Source: Antitrichia curtipendula
Lineage: Eukaryota > Streptophyta > Bryopsida > Hypnales > Leucodontaceae
Direction: 5' to 3'
DNA: 64,000 bases
NCBI GenBank assembly: GCA_951230915.1
Contig: OX579635.1
Coordinates: 124,001 to 188,000 of the forward strand
Below the pieces are notes generated by a model, which searched no databases, was not told where the DNA came from, and was given only the letters and a program-made list of their open reading frames with translations. Every line of letters begins with the position of its first letter. Positions within the stretch are counted from its first letter, which is position 1. The translations under genes and the position numbers were made by a program. This document shows positions 49,529 through 62,353 of this stretch, piece by piece.

Positions 49529-50458
49529 CCCCTAAAGGTCCATGCCCTTTTTTTCAGTGAAACTCACTGTTAACTACTATTTGGGGGGTCTATTTTTAAA
49601 AACAAGTAGTAAAGTTTGCTTTCCAAATCCAAACCATAGGATCTTGCTTTAGACTAGAAGAACTACTTGTGGAAAAAAAATTAGGTCATTCTAGATGAAG
49701 AGGAGGGAGATATTTACATCTAAAGTACAAAAAACAACCTTTTTTTCCTGCTGTCTAGCAATTTCAGAAATCTTTGAGCACTCTTAGATCAAAAAAATTG
49801 TTCTACGCAAAGTTGAGGTTTATTTTTGCCATGTAGGAGATCAAGTTAGGTATGTGTAGGAGAATTTTCAAACCAATTGGAACTACACAACACATGGGAG
49901 AAATCAATAAGTAATAAGAAGAGAATTAATCAAAACACTTAATTGTGAATTATTTAATTATTTAAATAAAACATGAAAATCCCAATGGGCACAATGTTGT
50001 GATAAACAATCTACTTCCCTTAGTATTTTTTGTTTTCCAAAATATTGAAAATTGAGTAAAATAAAGGACTTCAAAGTTTATTTTAGAGTAGAGAATCCAT
50101 AACTGCCCACAGACAAAAACATCTCATAACTTTCATCTCATTGATTGAAGTTGAATGATTCAAAGCTTCCCACTCATTAAAAAATCTAAAGAACCAATTT
50201 CAGATTTCTCATTTTAGAAAATATGATTTTTTAAGAAGTTTTTGGGCTGCCCGGATTGCCCTCCCTCCTCCGGGCAGCAGAAATTATTGCATAACTTCTT
50301 TGTCGAATGTCAGCATGACAAAAAAAATTAGATGCATGCGTAGGTTTTGGAATTCCCCACCTTCAATAAAAGTTTCAAAAAATTACGCAATATAGTTTAG
50401 CTAAAGGTACATGCCCGAAAATCCACTTGTCCCCGGGGGACAGTTGGGCCTTTAGGGG
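49529..50458 (+). mobile_element. TTAA family element C (930 bp), piggyBac-like MITE
   Basis: TTAA at 49525-49528 and 50459-50462. Ends are CCCCTAAAGGTCC and GGGCCTTTAGGGG. Internal blocks shared with element E include ATGTAGGAGATCAAGTTAGG and GAACTACACAACACATGG-like sequence. The right subterminal part (GGTACATGCCC) is also seen reversed at the left end of 42179-43528. No transposase frame. Confidence 0.7.
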
Positions 50459-50462
50459 TTAA

Positions 50463-50985
50463 GGGTTTAAAAGTGGAAAGTGGTGAATACATCAGGGATG
50501 CTGTAGTGATAAGCAGCAGATCCCGGGGTACAAAAACAAGGAGACCACTCCCTGTAGAATGTATCGTCGAGTTCTCGGAGTGCATCTGAATCTGTAATCG
50601 AATCATGGAATGTTTGCCACACCGCGGAGCCGGCGTGGAGTGTGGCAACCCAAGCGTTTGCTAAGGCTCTCTCACCTCGAAGTGCCCCGTGTTGGAATCT
50701 GCTAGCGCACCTTGACACGAAAATTTGCCAAAGTAGGAAGGTCCTTAGGAGGTCCCAGGGTTGGTGGGAGTATACATACTTCGTTTCTTTGTTGATGTCG
50801 AACTGTCCTAGAAGAGCCAATTTGAAACTAGTAATCTCCGGGGTTACGCTCCTTCTTGCCAGACAGTTAAATCGTCTCCAAACCTCTTGCGAGAATGGGC
50901 AGCTCCACAGCAAGTGCTGAAGAGTTTCCAGGGGAGCCGAGCAAAGCGAGCAGCTCCAGTCTGAGAACTGCTCTAAGGCTTTTCA
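50463..50985 (-). pseudogene. LINE (non-LTR) reverse transcriptase C-terminal fragment with zf-RVT motif
   Basis: The minus strand encodes DWSCSLCSAPLETLQHLLWS followed by CPFSQEVWRRFN, the Cys-x2-Cys...His...Cys pattern of the zinc-binding region at the C-terminus of plant L1-type reverse transcriptases. About 150 further codons follow to a stop near 50467. An in-frame TGA near 50980 and loss of homology upstream show 5' truncation, usual for LINEs. No poly-A tail is visible, because the TTAA element C directly abuts the 3' side. Confidence 0.7.
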
Positions 50986-51134
50986 ATTCTTTTTTATGCA
51001 CCCACCATCATACAACATTTCAATATATATGATTGTAACATTTAACTTTCAGTTCAGTTGATCAAACTTCTAAGTATTGGTTGCGACCGTATTTGGTCCT
51101 GTAACTTCAGAGCCCAAGGCCCTTCAAGGGTTAA

Positions 51135-51456
51135 GGTAGAGGCCTCTGAAAAATGGCAGGTTTGAAAACAGTGGACTCCTAAGAATGGCTATTATGTTCC
51201 CCTCAAGTATTTATTATTGTCATTAATGAATTAGGTGGGCTTTTCTATATTTTCCAAGTGCAAAGCTTACCTCATTGACTCTATGTTTTGTTGCGCCTAG
51301 TGTAGAAAAGGTTTAACAATTATTATTATTATTATTATTAATTTTGCTTGTAGTTTTCTAGGACTAAACCCACCCAACTCATCAATGACAATAATAGATA
51401 CTTGAGGGGAACATGTTAGCCACTCCTAAAAGTGCACCATTCTATAGCCCTCTATC
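51135..51456. mobile_element. TTAA-flanked hairpin element (322 bp) with ATT microsatellite
   Basis: TTAA at 51131-51134 and 51457-51460. Ends are GGTAGAGGCCTC and, reversed, GATAGAGGGCTA. Inverted blocks ATGTTCCCCTCAAGTAT and TTATTGTCATTAATGAA give arms of about 100 bp. An (ATT)n run of about 24 bases sits in the loop near 51318-51341. Confidence 0.6.
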
Positions 51457-51460
51457 TTAA

Positions 51461-52363
51461 TACCGAAGGCCTAAAGGACCAAACCATTTTTTTAGTGAAA
51501 ATCACTCAAAACTGCCACTTTGGGGGGATTAGTAAGAAGGTATAATTTTTTTAGTATATATGAAATCCAACCATAGGATCTTGCTTTAGACTAGATTAGA
51601 TACTTGTGGGAAAAAAACCAAGTTATTACAAATGGAGATGAGTGAGGTATTTACATCTAAAGTGAAAAGAAAAGTTTTTTTTCATGCTGCCTCAAAAGTT
51701 TAGAACCCTTTGACCACTCTTGCAACAAAAAAGTTGCTCTATTGAAAGTTGCACTTTTTTTTCCATGTAGGAGATCAAGTTAGGTATATGTGGGAGAATT
51801 TTCAAATCAATTGAAACTACACAACACATGGAAAAAATCAGTAAGTAAAAAAAAGTAGAGAATGAGTCAAATCACTAAATGTTACAAATTTAATTATTAA
51901 ATGAAAATTGCAAATCCTAATGGTCAAAATGTTGTGATAAACAATCTACTTCCTTTGGTTTATTTTTTTTTCCAAAATAACAAGAATTGAGTAAGATAAA
52001 GGACTTCAAAGTTTATATTATAGTAGAGAATCCATAACTGCCTGCAAACAAAAACTCTTCATAACTTTGATCTCGTTGATTGAAATTGAATGATTCAAAG
52101 CTTCTCACCTCTAAAAAAAGTCTAAAGAACCAATTTTTATTTTTATTTGGGTTGCTTGGGCAGGCACTCCTCCCCAAATTTTCAGAAATTTGTGCATAAC
52201 TTACTCAATAAATGTAAAAATGTAAAAAAAAATAGTTGTCCGCATAGCTCATTGAATTGCCCACCTTCAAAAAAAGTTTCAGAAAATCACACAAAGTAGT
52301 TTAGCCAAAGGTACATGCCCAAAGTCCCACCTGTCCCCTGAAGGGACAATGGTCCTTTAGGGG
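51461..52363 (+). mobile_element. TTAA family element E (903 bp), piggyBac-like MITE
   Basis: The right end GGTCCTTTAGGGG plus TTAA 52364-52367 is intact. The left end is altered, reading TTAA then TACCGAAGG before the family sequence CCTAAAGGACC. The interior is most similar to element C (TAGGAGATCAAGTTAGGTAT, ACTACACAACACATGG). No transposase frame. Confidence 0.65.
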
Positions 52364-52603
52364 TTAAGTGGTACTGGTAAAAACATGCTTTTGTTCAAAG
52401 CTTCAGGGAAGTACAAATTTTTTGAGTTTTTTTTTCTAGGATAACATGCAATCTTCTTGTGCAAAATTGCAAGTCTTTGAATGAAAAATAAAAAGTCTAT
52501 GTACTTAGCTAGGAGTGCAAAGGTGCAAGCATAAATTTTATTGCTAAGCTCTCTTGTTTGAAGAATTGAGGAAACCACTGTGAAAAAAAACAATAAAGGG
52601 AAT

Positions 52604-53018
52604 GAGTAGGGGATATCCCTTAGGGGGACGTCCCTTAGTCGCTACGTGGGCACCCCCTATAGCCCAACCTATTAAATTTGAAATTATTGTTATGTCAAAA
52701 TATGAAATAAAATCAAAACAATATTTTACCACTCATTTGCGTTTACAAGTGTTCCAAAAATACAATAAATATGTCTCATTTGTGACATGGTCAAGTGTTA
52801 AACCAATTGCTCCCTTCATTTATGAATTGAAATCTTGACCATGTCACAAATGACACATATTTGTTGTATGTTTGGAACACTTGTAGAAACAAATGTGTGG
52901 AAAAATATTGTTTTGATATTATTTCATATTTCAACATAATAATAATTTCAAATATAATAAGTTGGACTATAGGGGTGTCCAAGTAGCAACTAGGGGGGTC
53001 CCCCTAATCGTACCCAAT
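52604..53018. mobile_element. Fold-back element (415 bp), arms about 195 bp
   Basis: Inverted arms share CTTGACCATGTCACAAATG, GGAACACTTGTA-type and TATAGCCCAAC/GTTGGACTATA blocks around a 38-base centre near 52798-52835. The outer tips contain TTAGGGGGAC and its reverse. Mirror-image frames on the two strands result from the symmetry. No superfamily assigned. Confidence 0.6.
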
Positions 53019-54362
53019 AATAAAATCTCGTACAGAAAGGTCTTGCAGAAAAATCAAATTTACACGTAAAAAGTACCAAATTCTAAAACCCCTATTCTGC
53101 AGTTGATTTATTGGATCTCTACGATTTTCTTAATGTGATTCAAATCTTTACATCCAACTCTAATTCGAAACCTTCGAATTAGAAAATTTTCTTTCCTTAT
53201 AGTGTACTGTTAGTTCCCACATTTTTCCCATGAGTACCGGTAAACAAATATAGTGCATATGATATCTTGTCACGTAAGGAGGATACTAAGAACTAGAGTT
53301 TTTTCCGTATTAAGTATAGCAGTAGCCAAGGTGGCACCATGTTTACATAGACCATGTATTTTTAGGCTTCTAAAGTATGTTCATCATAAAATATTTAGGC
53401 AATGAGAACTGTTGGGATGAAGATATTTGGCTCCACACATGAATTTAACAACTTAATATAGGGGACACACAAATTTTCTTCTCAACCAAGTTCCCACAAC
53501 AAAGCATTATATTTCAATTGAAAGTAGCTACGTTACACAAGATACACAATGAATTTTGACAACATCCTAACTTAGACATACCCTAAGTTAAGAAAGTCAC
53601 ATTTTGGGTACAGTAGAACTTCTTTTCAACTAATATACTTGGGACTAGAGTTACTAGTTCATATAGTGGCGTGAGAAGGGGGTGCGTAGTGTTATGACAT
53701 GCCAAGTATTAATGTAGGGGATGTTTGTGTTGTACAAGGCATAGAAGATTCAAAATTAAAAAGCTAAATCTAAATGTATGGTAAACTTCTAAGCACCATA
53801 CAACAACATGCAAAGTGAAATAACTTTGAAACACTTTTACAATAGGGAACTTGTACAACAAAATCAAGCATTTAACAACATTATCCTCAAGGCTAGAAAT
53901 CAGTAAGCAATTAAACAAACCTTCTTAAGTTTTCAAAAATAAAATTGGCCTCTTCAATACACTTTCATGTAATTTTTTCTTTGGTTGCTCAACTTCAAAG
54001 CAAGAGAAAATGAAGACAAACCAATAAACAACAAACTATATGATAATGTAATTGGCTCATATTTTTCTCTAAGGTCATTGGTTGTCACCACATGGCAACA
54101 TAATCACAATTGATTTTTATATCACTAAACTGACACTTGGCTACATAGCCCCCATAATGTCATGATTTTGTCTACACATGTCATCCAACAAATTTCTAGC
54201 CATAAAATTTTACAAATTTGTGCTAGAAAGAGAAATTTGGGTTTTTGAAAATGAAATCTGACATTTTTTAGCCACAAAAAAAATGCTTACAGCAGCAAAA
54301 GCGAGAAGGGAGGTACCACGGCCAAAATTGGAAAAAACTATGCATGGCTTTCTTACATACCC
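53019..54362. other. AT-rich spacer before the tandem junction
   Basis: No gene or repeat border recognised. The last 15 bases share TTCTTACATACCCATG with the arm of the fold-back element at 48567-49230. Confidence 0.35.
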
Positions 54363-54420
54363 ATGGGCTTTGAGTCGGCTTACATGGGCTTTGAATCGGC
54401 TTTGAGTCGGCTTTGAGTGG
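54363..54420 (+). repeat. Short direct repeats at tandem-duplication junction
   Basis: ATGGGCTTTGAGTCGGCTT at 54363 and ATGGGCTTTGAATCGGCTT at 54384 stand directly before the start of the duplicated copy. The unit's own left border (29775) begins with the same 19 bases. This microhomology marks the breakpoint. Confidence 0.75.
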
Positions 54421-54676
54421 TCCATGGCGTGTGCTGGTGTTTGGCTATGATGACCGGCCGAACGTTTTTGTTTGCTGTGTCCTTGAGATCACTCAAAGCG
54501 TGACACGTTGATGGTTGTTGCCCGTTAGATGTACAAGCGCATCTGTACAATTCTTCAAGATCGAGTTCCCTCCAGCTTTCGAACTCGTTTCCTTCATCAG
54601 TAAGTAGACATGTTTGTCCCTCGCGCCACTCAGGTGAAGTTAACCCTCCGATGAGCCAAGTCCGCTCTTCTGTCAA
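54380..54676 (-). pseudogene. Truncated third copy of the 111-codon hypothetical frame
   Basis: Identical to 30056-29778 for its N-terminal 90 or so codons, then diverges at the junction and stops after RLKADSKPM. If the frame is a gene, this copy is truncated by the duplication breakpoint. Confidence 0.35.
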
Positions 54677-54995
54677 TTGTGAGAAGAATTGAATGAGATG
54701 AGCTCTGAAGTGCAGGAGGAATGAAGAGTGGAATTTTGCAATGCGAGGCTTGTATGAGTATAATAGATTGAAGGGTTCTGATTTTAGTTGTGTGTCTTAG
54801 AATGAGGCCCCGATCAAGTGTCCAAGCTGTGATTCTCTACATTGAAGGTGAAGCAAGGGACTGGGTTCCAACTCAGTTTGAGATAAATTCTTGGGTTATT
54901 CTTACGCCTGGAAGAAGAGGAGGGCAAGCACGAGATGCAATCAGGCATGGAGGCAATGCAATTGAGGGTGCTTATAAGGCCAAATTTTTTTGCAG

Positions 54996-56461
54996 TTTCG
55001 CTTCAGTTCAAGCTCAAATGTTGTCTCTGAAGTTAAAGTCCAGCATGCCTACATGTACAGGCAGCTTGAGCTCGATCCGCAAGCTCCATTGCCAATGGGA
55101 GGTGCAAATTGTAAGTTCAATCTCTGCTAATGTCAATTATATCAAACATTATTCTGTTGCAAATTGATGGTATTCATTACAAAGTTTTTGAGAATACAAC
55201 CTCGATGCTATTTTATAAAGTAAGGTTTTGCAAGGACGGGCCATGCATGTACAAGTGGCTCCAAAACCGGCCAAAGCCATGCATCAGAGAGACGTGATTT
55301 CAATCTCTGCCTCAGAATTGAGCTTATTAGGATGTCCTTAAGGTTTCTTGTAATTTGAGGATAGTAGTCAGTCATGCATTGCACTGGGATTTGCAATTTG
55401 AAGCTTTGGCAAACTATACTGTAATTTTGGAGTGTTGAATAAATTATTAATATATTGTTGATAATTTTGGACAGATCTATATCTTTCGGAGTATATCGAT
55501 TGGATCGATGCAAAAAACTTGCTGGGCATAATTACAGTAGTTCATGCAGAGGTAGGCGAACCTTATCGAGGGGGCCGTAGCCATAGAGAACTCATGCGTG
55601 ATAGTTTGTTCTTTTACAACTCATTCTACTATCCTAGAACAGGTAACCAGACACATGGCCATCTTGAGCCAATACCATTACTGAACTTCAACGATCCACT
55701 TTAGCCGCTCCCCGACATGGCAACCACCGAGTCTTTTAGAACAAAACTGAGATTAGATTTCATAACGTCAATGAAACCCACAACAGGCAGCCGTCAAACA
55801 CACTTACAATGGTTTATGCCTGTAATGGTGATGGTTGATCTTTTCTCGTGTGCTGAGAGTATTCATCAAACGAATACTTTCTTTGTTTTCAAAAACGTGA
55901 CAGGGAAGTTGATGTCATCCCTAATGGACGAAGGCTGGGATAGTAAAATCACTATAGGCGCCGATGTTATTAAATGTGAAGTGGACTGGAGTTCACTTAT
56001 TTTCAGATTCCACATTGGTAGGTCTACGTTGTATACAAATTTCCAGTTCAATTGTCAGTGTCTCCAGCCTAACAACCAGTGGCAACAAATAGATCAAATT
56101 GGTCCTATGGATGTTGTATTCATAACATGTGAATATGGAGATCGGCAAATTGAGATTGAAGTGGGGAGAAACTGGCTATTGTCAAATGTGCGGCAAGAGA
56201 TAACCATCACATTGGGCACAAATTACCCAACAGATTTCCGTATGTGGATTGTTCAAGATGGCCAAGCACCCTCAAAGGTGAGAACTTGATTTTTTATACT
56301 GCATAATTTCAGTTAACTTTGAATCCTCCTAGGCTTGCCACTTAATTTTTCTTCCTACTGTTTCAGTTTTTTCTAAAACTCTTCTGGTTGTTGTTCTGTT
56401 GCAGGTTAGCTCAAATGAATTACATGTTTTGGATTGGGTTTCATTTGTTGTGTTTTTGTGA
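54996..56461 (+). CDS. Uncharacterised spliced gene, tandem paralogue
   Basis: Second true copy of the gene at 30376-31841: ATG 55717, stop ending 56461, same intron. The 205-aa product is unchanged in the parts compared. Differences are upstream, such as A to G at 54820 and T to A at 54984. Confidence 0.5.
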
Positions 56462-57669
56462 TACACAAGTCTTGCATATCCTGCTTCCTCCGAGGGCTGT
56501 GTCTACTTTGCTCTGTAACTCGTGACACAGGTCTTCCGAACCCTGTTGTCTTTCGAATCTGCATCTCAGATGTAATGACCACCTCGTACTCAGGATAAAT
56601 GATGTGGCCTTGTAAGCTGCGTGCAAAAACGTTGCCCTCTCGAAATGTTTTGCTAAGTTGCCTCTGTGGCACATCAAATTGTTTCTAAATAGTCAGTTGC
56701 ATGTGACAGGTGAATCAACGTAATGAAAAAAAATTTCACAGTTGCTGATCATGTCCTACCACTGAAACGGATTCGAATTCTCTCAAGTTAATTGACGTCA
56801 GGTAAGACCCTCAACTTTGATCAAAAGTTTAGTCTTAAAAATCTCTTGCAGGTTCATCAAAGTCTGAAGTTGGATGGTCTCAGCTATTTAGATTTAGTTG
56901 CTGTTTCTTTTCTGCAAATCAATAATGCGGTACCAGTGGTATAATCCAGCATTGTTATCCTGGAAATCAGGACCGATAGCAACGAGCGCAGAAAATGGCA
57001 ACAGCAAGCGCAGTTGTAGTAAGAAGCCAGGAACATTGATAGGGAGGATAGTGGCATCGACATACATCTTAAAGATCTTTTAGGGTATAGAGACCAAATC
57101 TGATGAGAAGTTATTAGATTGGAAATTGGCAAATGACACTAAGCAACTTGGGTAGGCACTGCACAAATCTCTGATTAGTTCAATGAGATTCTAAATTGAA
57201 ATACCGAATTCATTTTGTGAAAAACTCAAAACTGCTGGAACTGAATGCTGGAACTGAATTCATTATGTTAATGTTGTTGCAAACAACTTGATACAGTACA
57301 CCTGCTGTTACTAATACTAGGGGTTTCCCTTCTTCGCCTTCTCATTGATCTATAAGCTTCCGCAGTATATAGTTCTGCAGGGTATCTCTAGCGTCATTGG
57401 AGTTTAAACTGAGTATATTCATCTGGAAAGGAATGTAAAAAGGCCCTATATGATGGTTGAGTTGAACGACAAAGTAATGATAAATAACCTCTTAAGCATA
57501 GTTCAAGCAGAAACTTGGATCGATCTAATACCTAGTTCTCAAAGCCTGAAGTTGCTTTATATTCCTCAAGGTCTGCCGCTGCTTGGTGTTCATCAGAATT
57601 TGTTGCAGGTTGATCTATTGCTTGTGGATCTTCACTCAAATTTTCAGAGTTGGGAACCCAACGTGATCC

Positions 57670-57954
57670 TTAACGAGTACAAGTAGCTCGCCATGCTGCA
57701 TGATGAGCAGCAGCACTAGAGGATATTGATCGCTCCCGCCTCGCTTGTATAGCAGCATCCCCAGTCAAGTCAAGAAACTCGTCACTATCGTGTAAGCTTT
57801 TATTTCTGAAACGATGCTGAATTATGCAGTACCAGTGTTCATAAACCTGTAGTAGTGGACTCTTTTGAAATTTGCCTCCTGCATGTTGAGTATGCCGGTG
57901 ATAGGCTGCCTTTGCCGCATGGTGAGATTTCTCCATGCCTTGGCATGACCACAC
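57670..57954 (-). CDS. Hypothetical basic protein, 94 codons, tandem paralogue
   Basis: Copy of 33050-33334 with one amino-acid change (Arg to Cys in EHWYRI). Family not recognised. Confidence 0.35.
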   Translation of the reverse strand: MWSCQGMEKSHHAAKAAYHRHTQHAGGKFQKSPLLQVYEHWYCIIQHRFRNKSLHDSDEFLDLTGDAAIQARRERSISSSAAAHHAAWRATCTR

Positions 57955-58425
57955 GGCTAGGAATCCGTATTCATTGACAAACCAACATGCATGTCGAACT
58001 ATAACATGCTGTTACAGTTTCAACACAAGTGGTCAAATTCATGAAGAAATCGGTAAGAAAATTGCAAACCAAAGCATGTCTTAATACTTTATTTTCATGC
58101 AGTTGATGATAAACGAGGATCTAGGATATATCTCTTGGCCTCGATATTTGATTCTGAGATAAACAGACCACAAGGTTTAGACGTTACAATGACAAAAAAG
58201 AGAGATGACCTAAGCTCTAATATGCAGTCAGGAACAGAAACCTTAGTAACGAGTCTATACAACACATACAGGTTAAGGACAGGAAAAACAAAAAATTTCA
58301 CCTCTGGTGCTCTAGAATGCGACTCAGAAGAACGAACTTCACACCGACCATACGTAGCCCATGGTGGCGCATCCGACCAAACCCTAAATTCAACCACTAA
58401 GTTGCCTACAATCTCAGCCAGAGCT

Positions 58426-59597
58426 TCAGAGCGAATTCTGAACAATGCCAAACATTTCGACGAACGACATCACACCGTTCTCCCTGAACAACAGATTCAC
58501 GAATGCTAAATCTACCCAAACATCATCCCTATGCCATTCAAAATCCACGAAACCAAATTCCTATTTTCACCCAATCCAGCCTCAATCCGGCCAAGCGAAT
58601 TCAAAACCATAATCTCACCACGAGGAACGAGAGCCCCGTTCACGTGAAATGGGAACAAAAGGAGCTCATCACTGTGCGAATATCCTAAAGAAACCGGAAA
58701 CCATTCAACTGGATTCTCAGGCGTAGAACTAACTAACCTTCACGTTGAAACCTTATATTCGGTGAAGAATTTTGCAGGTAGGCTCCTTGTCTTCTGCAAC
58801 TCCACAACTCTCTCCGGAGGCATTCCAAAACAGGTATTAAAAAGACAAAGGATAGAGTTCTGTGAAGAGAAGTCTGGCAAACGCTTTAGAGCAAATGCCA
58901 ATTGCACAGGCCTAAAGCTGTGACAGCTGTGCCTGCTAAAACTAACTGACAATGACCGTAACTTCTTCACCGTGCTAAGAAGGGTCGCATCAATTTTGAT
59001 ATGGGCTCCAAAAACCTGGAAAGACCCTCCTGTGTTTGAGAAAGCCACGGCACCACTGCCTTCGAGCCAGCTATGTCGGTCCTTGGCATCTAAGATATCC
59101 ACCCCTGCACAATGGTAGAAGCGGTTGACAACGAAATCTGCAAAAGCCCTTCCACAAACAGAATATCCTTGGTCGACAATCAACGCCGCTGCAACACGTT
59201 CGCCTTCCAAGTCAGCCACCCTTTTCTTCAACTTGGCGGTCTCGGTCTTCGACTCGGCGGTCTTGGACTCCAATCGTAGCTCTAATCGTTGTACCATCGC
59301 CAACAGGTTTTGACTGTCATCCTGCACCTCAGCCAGAAGCGAGGCAGGAGAATCAACGTCGTCAATGCCGCTCACCACTACTCCTAGTTTCCGTAACTTG
59401 GAATTAGGGTCCAGCGACACCAAGCCCCTGACCTGCGCGGTGGTCATTTTCTCGACAGATCCTAGAGTCTGATCTCGGGCGAAACGTAGACACCGATGTT
59501 TCTTGGTACTAGGGATATTTTTCCTCTTCGCTCCAAGTTCGAATTTGACTCGTTTTCGCTTACTGGAATCCATAGCGAAAAATTCTCTTTCACGCAT
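58426..59597 (-). CDS. Two-exon basic coiled-coil protein, tandem paralogue
   Basis: Exons 59573-58752 and 58560-58426 correspond to the gene at 34953-33806, with the same 191-base intron. A G to A change creates an upstream in-frame ATG at 59597, which would add MREREFFA; the original ATG at 59573 remains. Gln to Leu in the coiled coil is the main difference. The frame, splice sites and stop are preserved. Confidence 0.6.
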
Positions 59598-62353
59598 CGG
59601 TAAGGGGGAAAAGAAAATTGTGTAAAGACCTTTCCAGCTTGCCAGATTTCAAACGCCACTTGAAACTAAAGGCGCTAATCAACTTCAGCACGTAGCAGCC
59701 GCAATCGTGAAAGGAAAAACTACCAATAGAACGTGACTCCGAAATGCTACATCAAAGCGTAACAATTACTTCTCTTCAAGACAAATCCACTGCGTCGTCT
59801 AATCAAACGCTAGCCATTAAGAACCCATCACCAGCTGCAAAGCAATACAGGAAATTAAAACGCAAAGTAAATGCAAAGATACTCCCTCCTCGCAAAGCCC
59901 GCCTCCCAATCGTGAGCACCAAAACCCCTAAGACTTAAGACTGTTCCAGAACCTTACAAATTCAGCAATTCAAGGTGCAACGCGAGATGTAAACACCCTA
60001 ATGGATCTTCCACAACGTAACGATACTCAGGAGTACGAGAACCGCAAGCAAAGTCCCAAAAGAAAGTGCCCTCCAAAACCCTAAAATCTAGCCACGCGAC
60101 AAACCCTGATTGCACCCAAAAAGCAATGAAAATAGAAAAACAAAGATTGAAAACAAAGTAATCCGAAGCTCTATGGCCATCCAGCCAAGCCCAGGAACAG
60201 ATTGATGGCACCTCGCGTTTGTGACGGAGCTTACAAAGGAGCGAGGGCGAGGAGCGATAAAGCGAAACAATATTGCGAGTACAGGTAACGAAATTCTATT
60301 TATTTACAATATTGTATCGCTTTTTCTTTTTCTTTTTTTAAGGAAAGCAGAGCACTTACTATAAATAAATAGAACAATATTGCGACTACATGATAACAAT
60401 TTTATTTTTTTAAACTTTACAAAGATGAAAGTACATGTCTTCTTTTACTTTACAAATTTTTTAGATTTTTTTGTGAAAAATTGATTTTTTTTAGAATTAT
60501 TGAAGAGAAAGTGAATAGAAATCATAACAAATAGAAAATTATCTCAAAAAATTTGAAAAGTTCACCCTGTGTATATTATAGTGAAGAAAATTGCAATGTA
60601 AACTCAATTTCTGTATCATTCTGTAATATTTTTTGGATTTTGACCACATAGATAAAAAAATTTATCATATTGCCTAATATCTTCTCTTTGGCTGCAAATT
60701 TCAAATAAGTTGAAATAACCATATTTTATAATACATCAAAGTTGGTCTCTGACTCCTCTCAATGTACTTAAGCCTAGGTGCTCATTAAAATTATCATAAA
60801 AGTCATGAAATGTCACCCTCCATTTGGTCCAATCACCCTGATCACTTCTGGTCCTCTCCGTAGATTGGATCAACTCTTCTCTATTGACATATTCACATTG
60901 ATCCTGGTTCTCTCCTTTGGCCAAATCAGATTCTATCAATTGATCATTTCAACTCTTTGCTATTGATTCTCACAATCGATCCAAGCTCACCATGGCTTGG
61001 TCCTCTCGACCAGCCAGATCAACAAATCTCACTATTGATCCTTCACTTTGATCCTGGTAATCTCTAATAGATTGGAATCACTCTCAATTGATATACACAA
61101 TTTTCACATTCAATTCACAATCAACTCACATTCAATTTATTTCAATTCAACTTCCAGTTCTCACAATAGATCTCTCTGATCATGCAAAGCTTCACTACTC
61201 ACAATATCAATTCACACAAATTCATCCACAAACTTCCAATTGAAGTTTACAATGACACCAGAACATTTACAAGCAATAGCAAAAGCAATTTATACCAACA
61301 CAATTGATTACACACTCGCTTCTCCCATGGCTTCACCGACCGCAAGCGGGAGTTTTGGCTCACTTCAAACTAAAGAAAAATATTGATATTTTTCCATAGA
61401 TACACATCTTCTTCCTATCAGTTCACCAATCGGCAATACCTTTATAGATCTCTCCTATATACCCTATGGAAACCAAGAGTTATAGCGATTCACTAAAATG
61501 GTGTATTTACACTGTTTCTACTATTCTTACTATAGAAAATTGAAAGATATTCATAAAATTTCTACTATAGCAAAACTGTCACCAAATAGTGTGACTACAA
61601 TTACCATAAATCAATCTTGTTCGGAATTACTATATTAAGTTAGGTCGACTCTTTGAAGTGTGAATGTAGGTAACTAGACAATTATTCTTTGTATTAGCTA
61701 ATATACTTTGGAGTAGAACAATTCAACAAAGGAGTGAAAACCTAAGCAATTATGATAGGAAGAGGTAAGACAACCTAAGTATATAATTGATTGTGTTTTC
61801 ATTTCTTTACAAACTTGTGGTAATTACTTGCCTCTTTGCTAATTTATACTTATGATTTCCCTTAGAACATATTTTAGCTTGAGCATTTACTTATTTATAT
61901 TTTTGCTAGTGATTGGCATTGATATAGTCTTGTTTGAGTGAATTGCCAAAAATTGTCAAAATACTGTGTATGTGTGCGAAAGAGGCCAAGAATTGGCAAA
62001 GTGAGTGGTGTGTATGACATAGAATAAATCAATGATTGGCAATTTGGCACTACCGGTTGTGAAAACAACTAGACTTGCAGCATAAACTATTTGGTAGTGA
62101 GAGTGACTTTTTTGTTATTTTTAGTGCAACAATTTTTGTTGCAATCCATGAGGTAGTGAGTGGCAATTTATGACTAAAATTGAATAGACAATGTATAATT
62201 TAAGTACAATAATAACACATTGATTATAAGAGAGCTTGAAAATTAAACTTACTAGGCTGTGACAATTAAAATTCTCGTTAAAATATAACAAGCAGGTTCT
62301 AGTTTTGTAAATTTATTATTTAAAACTGATAAACTGACCAAGTAAAGCTTGTA

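Noticed and set aside
39583..52367. CRISPR-like or other short regularly spaced repeats
   Set aside because: The repeats are whole transposon copies with inverted ends, irregular spacing and eukaryotic context.
52602..52982. Pair of look-alike frames on opposite strands
   Set aside because: Same effect: they arise from the symmetry of the fold-back element at 52604-53018.
54349..54364. Shared TTCTTACATACCCATG with the arm of the fold-back element at 48567-49230
   Set aside because: Only 16 bases are shared; too short to claim a copy of that element.
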